Assembly: GCF_025574485.1 (NCBI RefSeq)
Contig: NZ_JAOBPO010000003.1
Coordinates: 225,867 to 289,866 of the forward strand
DNA from: Kordiimonas aquimaris
GTDB taxonomy: Bacteria > Pseudomonadota > Alphaproteobacteria > Sphingomonadales > Kordiimonadaceae
Reading direction: 5' to 3'
DNA: 64,000 nt
Below the pieces are notes generated by a model. That model saw only the letters and a program-made list of their open reading frames with translations, ran no database searches and was not told the DNA's origin. Of this stretch, positions 59,312-64,000 are shown piece after piece (within the stretch, counting starts at the first letter, position 1; each line of letters opens with the position of its first letter). A program made the position numbers and the translations under genes.

Positions 59312-60187
59312 CTATGTTGATACTTTCATTTTACTGCTCAACCAGACAGACAACACAACAAGGGACCCAAACGTTGCAATTTCGCCGTCAATAGGTTCGC
59401 TCAATATAAGGTTGGCTGCAATCACAGTTAAAAATAGCTGCAAGAGCTGAAGTTGCGAAACACGCGCAATACCTGCCAGCGCCATGCCCTTGTACCATAA
59501 TATAAAACCAATCAGCTGGGACATCAGCGCTAAATATGTGAATGCACCAAAAGATACCACATCTATCGAAAGTGGAATTGGTGGTACAAAAAACGTGGCT
59601 ATACCTAAAAACGGTAAAGCAGCAATGAGTGTCCAGCAACTAACTTGCCATCCACCAAGACGTTTCGCCAAAAGGCCACCATTTGCATAGCCAATAGATG
59701 CAACAATAACTGCAATCATTGAATACACATGACCGATTGCCAGCGCGCCCTCCGCTTGGCGCAAAACAAACATCAAAGTCAACACTGTACCAACAGTGCT
59801 GACTGCCCAAAATGCTTTTGAAGGTCTCTCATGGCTGATGAACACGCTCGCCACTGATGTTCCAAGCGGCAACAAACCAACCACTACCGCCCCGTGAGCT
59901 GCCGACACAGTTTGCATGGCAAGGGCAATGAAAATTGGAAAGCCAAATACCAGACCACCTGCACAGACAAGTAAACGCTGCCAATCAGCTGCTTGTGGTT
60001 TAACAGGACGAACAATCAAAAGAATAAATGCAGCAACAATGCTTGCTGCCAGACTGCGCCATATGGAAACCTGAAGCGGGTCCAGCGTTTCCACAACAAT
60101 GCGTGTCATCGGCAGCGTAAGGCTAAACGTGACAACACCCATCATGCCCAGCGCCATGCCGGCAATCGTTTGACGTTTATCGATCAT
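59312..60187 (-). CDS. EamA/DMT superfamily transporter
   Basis: The 291-residue inner-membrane protein has ten hydrophobic segments in two EamA repeats; family motifs are SIWRSLAASIVAAFILLIVR, SAAHGAVVVGLLPLGTSV and a closing YLALMSQLIGFILWYKGMAL. It likely exports a metabolite. It is convergent with the amidohydrolase gene across a gap of about 100 bp. The substrate is unknown. Confidence 0.88.
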   Translation of the reverse strand: MIDKRQTIAGMALGMMGVVTFSLTLPMTRIVVETLDPLQVSIWRSLAASIVAAFILLIVRPVKPQAADWQRLLVCAGGLVFGFPIFIALAMQTVSAAHGAVVVGLLPLGTSVASVFISHERPSKAFWAVSTVGTVLTLMFVLRQAEGALAIGHVYSMIAVIVASIGYANGGLLAKRLGGWQVSCWTLIAALPFLGIATFFVPPIPLSIDVVSFGAFTYLALMSQLIGFILWYKGMALAGIARVSQLQLLQLFLTVIAANLILSEPIDGEIATFGSLVVLSVWLSSKMKVST

Positions 60188-60235
60188 AACTACATATAAA
60201 GCAATTTAAGTTTGCCCTACAATTCATTGGTAGTA

Positions 60236-60730
60236 CTACTGAAATTTAGGATTTAACGCAATGAGACGCTGCATCACTTCAGCACCGATCTTTTGACCCA
60301 GTTCTTGCCCAGCTTGCTGGGATGCTTGCATCAATGCAGGTGTTTTAGCCGCAAATGCTTGAAAGGCAGGCTTTGATATCAATTCGTTTAAAGCAATCAT
60401 TTCTTCAAGCGTGAAATGCTTGCGATATTCGTCAATAACAATAGGTACAATTTCAACACTGAACTGCGAAACCATTTGCTCTCGGAAATCCGCAACCAGC
60501 TGGCTCACATCTTCCTGCGTAACATCTTTGCCTTCATTTCTCATGCCTTGATACATTTGTTGCGCCATCAATGGAGCCTGCGCAGCCAACAATTGATCCA
60601 TAACTTGCGTCATGGGTTGCAATGTATTGCTAAGTTCCAGCATACGCCGCGTTTCATCATCAAAATCATCCGCACATACAGCAGACGAAAAGAAAAAAGC
60701 GATGAAAAGTGTCTTAAGGGATGCGCGCAT
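60236..60730 (-). CDS. DUF2059 exported protein
   Basis: The start at 60730 (MRASLKTLFIAFFFSSAV) gives 164 residues with a signal peptide ending near SSAVCAD. The mature protein is all-helical, with the DUF2059-type segment YRKHFTLEEMIALNELISKPAFQAFAAKTPALM. It probably is periplasmic. No function is established. Confidence 0.8.
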   Translation of the reverse strand: MRASLKTLFIAFFFSSAVCADDFDDETRRMLELSNTLQPMTQVMDQLLAAQAPLMAQQMYQGMRNEGKDVTQEDVSQLVADFREQMVSQFSVEIVPIVIDEYRKHFTLEEMIALNELISKPAFQAFAAKTPALMQASQQAGQELGQKIGAEVMQRLIALNPKFQ

Positions 60731-60802
60731 CAAAGATTCCAATACATGAAAATAAGGTGAATTTATTTAACCAGACAATGACCCAAAACATTTCATAGTC
60801 AA

Positions 60803-60831
60803 ACAAAAAAGGCCGCCCATTTGGGCGACCT
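60803..60831 (-). terminator. Terminator of rplM-rpsI
   Basis: AGGTCGCCC and GGGCGGCCT form a 9-bp stem (one mismatch-type pair) around AAAT on the minus strand, followed by a T6 tract, 43 bases after the rpsI stop. Confidence 0.88.
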
Positions 60832-60873
60832 TTCGTACTCGAACAATACTCGAAACTGAAATTTGTTCGTGAA

Positions 60874-61350
60874 TTAACGCTTCGAGAACTGGAAGCTACG
60901 ACGCGCTTTAGCACGGCCATATTTCTTACGTTCAACAACACGGCTATCGCGTGTCAGGAAGCCTGCAGCTTTCAATGCTGCGCGCAATTCTGGTTCAGCA
61001 AGCTGGATAGCTTGTGAAATACCGTGCTTAACCGCACCGGCTTGACCGGAAAGACCGCCGCCTTTTACAGTTGCAACAACATCATACTGGTCTACACGAC
61101 CAGAAACCTGAAACGGCTGATTTACAACCAAACGCAATGTCGGGCGTGCAAAGTAAGTTTCCTGGTCACGACCGTTTACAGTGATCTTACCTGAACCAGG
61201 CTTGATCCAAACGCGTGCTACAGCATCTTTACGTTTACCAGTTGCGTATGAACGGCCCTGCGCATCAACTACAGGCTTACGCTCAACGCTTTCTTCTTCA
61301 ACTGCGGCTACTTGGCCTGTCAGTTCTTTAAGGTCTTGAAGATCTGCCAT
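60874..61350 (-). CDS. rpsI: Ribosomal protein uS9
   Basis: The 158-residue protein has an N-terminal extension of about 30 residues ([20 protein letters not shown]) before the conserved core [20 protein letters not shown], common in Alphaproteobacteria. The core ends with [24 protein letters not shown]-type basic tail that reaches the P-site tRNA. It follows rplM by 5 bases, the universal rplM-rpsI operon. Confidence 0.97.
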   Translation of the reverse strand: MADLQDLKELTGQVAAVEEESVERKPVVDAQGRSYATGKRKDAVARVWIKPGSGKITVNGRDQETYFARPTLRLVVNQPFQVSGRVDQYDVVATVKGGGLSGQAGAVKHGISQAIQLAEPELRAALKAAGFLTRDSRVVERKKYGRAKARRSFQFSKR

Positions 61351-61355
61351 GACGC

Positions 61356-61814
61356 TTACCTTTTATTCTTAGGATTGAGAGCAGCAACGTCAAAAACTTC
61401 TGGTTCTTGAGCTGCATGTGGGTGTTCGCTGCCTGCATATACGCGCAGATTGCGGAGTTGCTGGCGACCAAGCGGACCTTTTGGGATCATACGCTCAATT
61501 GCTTTTTCAACAACACGCTCAGGAAAACGACCAGTCAGAATTTCACCAGCAGTTGCTGATTTGATACCACCAGGGTGGCCTGTGTGACGGTAATAAACTT
61601 TGTCACTCATTTTTTTGCCAGTTAGTTTCACCTTAGCAGCATTAATGATGATGACATTGTCACCACAATCCATGTGCGGTGTGTACATTGGCTTGTGTTT
61701 ACCACGAAGAACAACAGCAACAGCCTGTGCCATACGACCAAGAACTACGTCCTCGGCGTCAACAATGAGCCATTTCTTTTCGATCTCCGAAGGTTTTGCG
61801 GAATAAGTTTTCAT
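61356..61814 (-). CDS. rplM: Ribosomal protein uL13
   Basis: The 152-residue protein contains [54 protein letters not shown] and [17 protein letters not shown], the hallmark motifs of uL13. It is an early-assembly protein of the large subunit. It is the first gene of the rplM-rpsI operon. Confidence 0.98.
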   Translation of the reverse strand: MKTYSAKPSEIEKKWLIVDAEDVVLGRMAQAVAVVLRGKHKPMYTPHMDCGDNVIIINAAKVKLTGKKMSDKVYYRHTGHPGGIKSATAGEILTGRFPERVVEKAIERMIPKGPLGRQQLRNLRVYAGSEHPHAAQEPEVFDVAALNPKNKR

Positions 61815-62128
61815 CGCAATTTTACCTTAGGTTTGGATCACAACACTTCATGCTGCAGTCCCAGTTTAAGCGAGAGCCACACATTGCGCAGCCCGAATTC
61901 ATTTCAGGCGCGAGTTATAGGGGTATTTAACGTAGTGTCAATGCCTAAAAACAGACCAAGATCTTTAATTCATTAATATAAACAATGCCATAGATAAACG
62001 GTATTCATATACCCCATATATTTATATGGTAATACACTAACTTCTCGACTCGTTTATGGAATTAAAATTGAAACATAGTAACATTACCAATATAAATCTT
62101 ATCAACCTGTTTAACTCCGCAAGCATGC
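61815..62128. other. 314-bp intergenic region between rplM and the PD40 gene
   Basis: No ORF or RNA gene was recognised here. The region is AT-rich, especially at 61960-62100, and should hold the rplM-rpsI promoter (minus) and the promoter for the PD40-repeat gene (+). I could not identify specific boxes with confidence. Confidence 0.5.
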
Positions 62129-63058
62129 ATGAGAAACACATATATGACCTATTTAAATACAAAATACCTAATGTCAGTCTGTGTGATAGCACTCACATGG
62201 TTAACCAACATTGCACACAGTAAAGACGACAACACATTTCTGGGGCTCACTCCACCTCAAGATGTTCCAATTGTTCTTGCTCCTGAAATTATATCGCTCA
62301 CTGAACAGGTCGAGTTGAACGCAGTGTTTCACCCCAATGGTAAAGAGTTCTATTTTTGCAGGCGAGTGAACGATGTGTATCGGCTATTTGTTATAAAAAA
62401 GCACGCAAACGATAATTGGTCTTTACCTGAACGTGTTCATTTAAAGGAAATGGATGACTATGAAATAGTTGACCCTTGGATTTCTCCAGATGGGCAACGC
62501 ATGATATACATTTCAAATGCACCAACCAGTACCTTTGCAAAAGGTTCAGTTAATCTGTGGGTTATGCAGCGCGAAGGAGATACGTGGGGTGCACCAAAGC
62601 TACTACCTGCCCCTATCAACAGTAATGCTCGTGAAATATACCCTGTCTATACAAACAGCGGCAACTTATATTTCAGCTCCACAAGAGAAGGCGGCCTTGG
62701 TGGGTATGATATTTATGTCGCAAAGTACGTTGACGGCCAATACCAGCCACCTGAGAATCTAGGTAAACCAGTGAATAGCGCAGGGCGTGAAGGCGATGTG
62801 TTTGTTGCGCCAGATGAAAGCTACTTGATCGTTGCAGTTGGAGGCCGAGACGACACGTTTGGAAAAGGAGACCTATACATAAGCCATCGTAGCGCCAATG
62901 GAAAATGGGGTAATCTCAAAAATCTAGGGCAAGTTATTAACACAAAAGAGTTTGATTTTACGCCAACAATGTCACCGAATGGCAAATACTTCTTCTTCAC
63001 TACTGACGGCGACATCCGTTGGGTTTCAAGCAACGTTATTTTCTCAACAGAAAAATAA
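62129..63058 (+). CDS. Exported PD40/TolB-like beta-propeller protein
   Basis: The 309-residue protein has an N-terminal hydrophobic segment (MSVCVIALTWLTNIAHSK near 15-32), indicating export; the ATG at 62144 is an alternative start. Five PD40-like repeats follow, each with an F/I-x-P-N/D-G-x-x motif: FHPNGKEFYFC, ISPDGQRMIYIS, YTNSGNLYFSST, VAPDESYLIVAV and MSPNGKYFFFTT. This gives a beta-propeller likely used in binding. No enzymatic motif is seen. The function is unknown. Confidence 0.82.
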   Translation: MRNTYMTYLNTKYLMSVCVIALTWLTNIAHSKDDNTFLGLTPPQDVPIVLAPEIISLTEQVELNAVFHPNGKEFYFCRRVNDVYRLFVIKKHANDNWSLPERVHLKEMDDYEIVDPWISPDGQRMIYISNAPTSTFAKGSVNLWVMQREGDTWGAPKLLPAPINSNAREIYPVYTNSGNLYFSSTREGGLGGYDIYVAKYVDGQYQPPENLGKPVNSAGREGDVFVAPDESYLIVAVGGRDDTFGKGDLYISHRSANGKWGNLKNLGQVINTKEFDFTPTMSPNGKYFFFTTDGDIRWVSSNVIFSTEK

Positions 63059-63137
63059 ATGAACTTAGGCGTTCTCACTCAACAAACTCGCCCTAAGTAT
63101 AAATTCAGATATCCGCATAAATGAAAGATAAAACATA

Positions 63138-64000
63138 ATGTCTAACAAGCAGGTACTACTAAAAAGCCGACCACATGGTTGGCCAACCGCTGATAATTTT
63201 GAAGTTTCTGAAGGCAATGTGCCAGAGCCCGCAGCAGGTCAAATAGTTATTGAAACAGCTTATATGTCTGTGGATCCATACATGCGTGGCCGAATGAATG
63301 ATGTAAAAAGCTATGTGCCACCGTTCCAGATCGGCGCACCACTGCAAGGCGGTATTGTCGGCAAGGTTATTGCTTCAAATGATGGGCCTTTCAAAGAAGG
63401 TACATATGTTGTTGGTATGGGTGACTGGGCCAACTACACGGTCACTGACGGCGCTGGCTATAATGCCGTTGACCCTGACCTAGCTCCCCTTTCCTATTAT
63501 CTTGGCATTCTTGGCATGCCAGGCATGACAGCATACGTGGGCCTGAAAGGTGTTGCTGAGATGAAAGAAGGCGAAAACCTATTCGTCTCTGCTGCCAGCG
63601 GTGCTGTTGGCCAAGTTGTCGGGCAGATTGGTAAAAACATGGGATGTCACGTGGCGGGAAGCGCTGGCACTGATGACAAAGTCGCATACCTCAAAGACGA
63701 ACTCGGTTTCGATGCTGCGTTCAACTATAAGACCGAAGACGTTTACAAAGCAGTGGCAGCAACAAACCCGAAAGGCATTGATGTCTACTTTGAGAATGTT
63801 GGCGGCCCTGTTCTTGAAGCTGTCATATCTAACCTGCGCATGAATGCACGGGTTGCACTATGCGGTATGATTTCAATGTACAACTCAACACTTGACGATA
63901 TGCCCGCCGGGCCGCGCAATATGGCTATTCTGGTAGGTCGCAGCGTACGCATGCAGGGCTTTATTGTATCAAATTACCCTGAACTTTGCCGTGAATGGGT
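63138..64000 (+). CDS. NADP-dependent medium-chain oxidoreductase (LTB4DH/CurA type), 3' truncated
   Basis: The frame starts at ATG 63138 (MSNKQVLLKSRPHGWP) and runs off the window after about 287 residues. The start motif AYMSVDPYMRGRMND, the cofactor-binding motif FVSAASGAVGQVVGQI (near 148-163) and GIDVYFENVGG (near 216-226) place it in the zinc-independent medium-chain dehydrogenase/reductase group of prostaglandin reductases and curcumin reductase. It likely reduces the C=C bond of enones with NADPH. About 50 residues are missing. It begins about 80 bp after the PD40 gene. Confidence 0.9.
   Translation, partial: MSNKQVLLKSRPHGWPTADNFEVSEGNVPEPAAGQIVIETAYMSVDPYMRGRMNDVKSYVPPFQIGAPLQGGIVGKVIASNDGPFKEGTYVVGMGDWANYTVTDGAGYNAVDPDLAPLSYYLGILGMPGMTAYVGLKGVAEMKEGENLFVSAASGAVGQVVGQIGKNMGCHVAGSAGTDDKVAYLKDELGFDAAFNYKTEDVYKAVAATNPKGIDVYFENVGGPVLEAVISNLRMNARVALCGMISMYNSTLDDMPAGPRNMAILVGRSVRMQGFIVSNYPELCREW

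Noticed and set aside
1-64000. CRISPR arrays, insertion sequences and rRNA genes
   Set aside because: Reading the window showed no regular repeat-spacer array, no transposase reading frame and no rRNA-like sequence; the only mobile element that I can support is the prophage.

Overview
The window looks like a chromosomal segment of a marine, moderately low-GC (judged by eye) alphaproteobacterium. The evidence is the run of housekeeping genes mltB-like/rlpA/dac/tmk/holB/metG/tatD, then tgt/queA/PPIase/coaD next to gyrA, rplM-rpsI, glnK-amtB with a sigma-54-type promoter, a solitary motA, and Na+-coupled and secreted functions. A Kordiimonadales-like host is only a guess; the order-level assignment cannot be made from the sequence alone.

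Positions 1 to about 8,296 are the right-hand part of an integrated tailless (double-jelly-roll capsid lineage) virus of the corticovirus PM2 kind. It has a genome-packaging ATPase of the FtsK/HerA fold (cut by the window edge), tiny membrane proteins, a 277-residue major capsid protein, a tightly overlapping train of small virion or membrane proteins, a SleB-type cell-wall hydrolase, a 3-TM holin of the gene-transfer-agent type and a 38-residue very basic protein, all on the + strand and closed by a strong terminator. A non-coding block with a perfect 17-bp inverted repeat and a 14-bp palindrome follows. After it come minus-strand genes (two unknown overlapping genes, an adenine methyltransferase, a helix-turn-helix protein) and one + strand membrane protein. 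The right boundary coincides with a near-consensus XerC/XerD dif-type site (8269-8296), immediately before the host gene ctlX, so the virus appears to use the host Xer system for integration. Replication and left-end genes lie outside the window.

The region 8.3-16.5 kb carries ctlX (citrulline/arginine-type amidinohydrolase family), an Asp/Glu-racemase homologue without catalytic cysteines, an overlapping operon of a FabH-like ketosynthase with a two-component ABC-2 exporter, a flavoprotein, a DUF1289 protein, a retropepsin-like membrane protease and an MBL hydrolase. The region 16.5-24 kb is a minus-strand cell-wall and DNA/translation operon, ending upstream in an MltB-type transglycosylase and a tRNA-Lys. 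The region 24-32 kb holds a secreted RidA homologue, the queuosine genes tgt and queA, a periplasmic cyclophilin, coaD, a LysE exporter and gyrA.

The region 32-36 kb begins with tRNA-Ser(TGA), followed by a probable copper-defence cassette: a small secreted Cys protein, a TolC-like outer-membrane lipoprotein and a multicopper oxidase. The region 36-46 kb contains a TauD-type dioxygenase, an AGCS symporter, a GST, glnK-amtB, a DksA-like protein, a divergent VOC/soxR pair with an exact SoxR operator, chorismate mutase, a TPR lipoprotein, a squalene/phytoene-synthase-family protein, a PuuD-like membrane protein and sodB. The region 46-56 kb holds a gamma-carbonic-anhydrase-like protein, argC, motA, a peroxiredoxin-like protein with a DsbD-family reductase, glycerate kinase, an M28 peptidase, a CHMI-type tautomerase and a DUF4399 protein. 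The final 8 kb contains a degenerate deformylase paralogue, an amidase with an HDAC-like acetylpolyamine amidohydrolase, a DMT transporter, a DUF2059 protein, rplM-rpsI, a PD40 propeller protein and a truncated medium-chain oxidoreductase.
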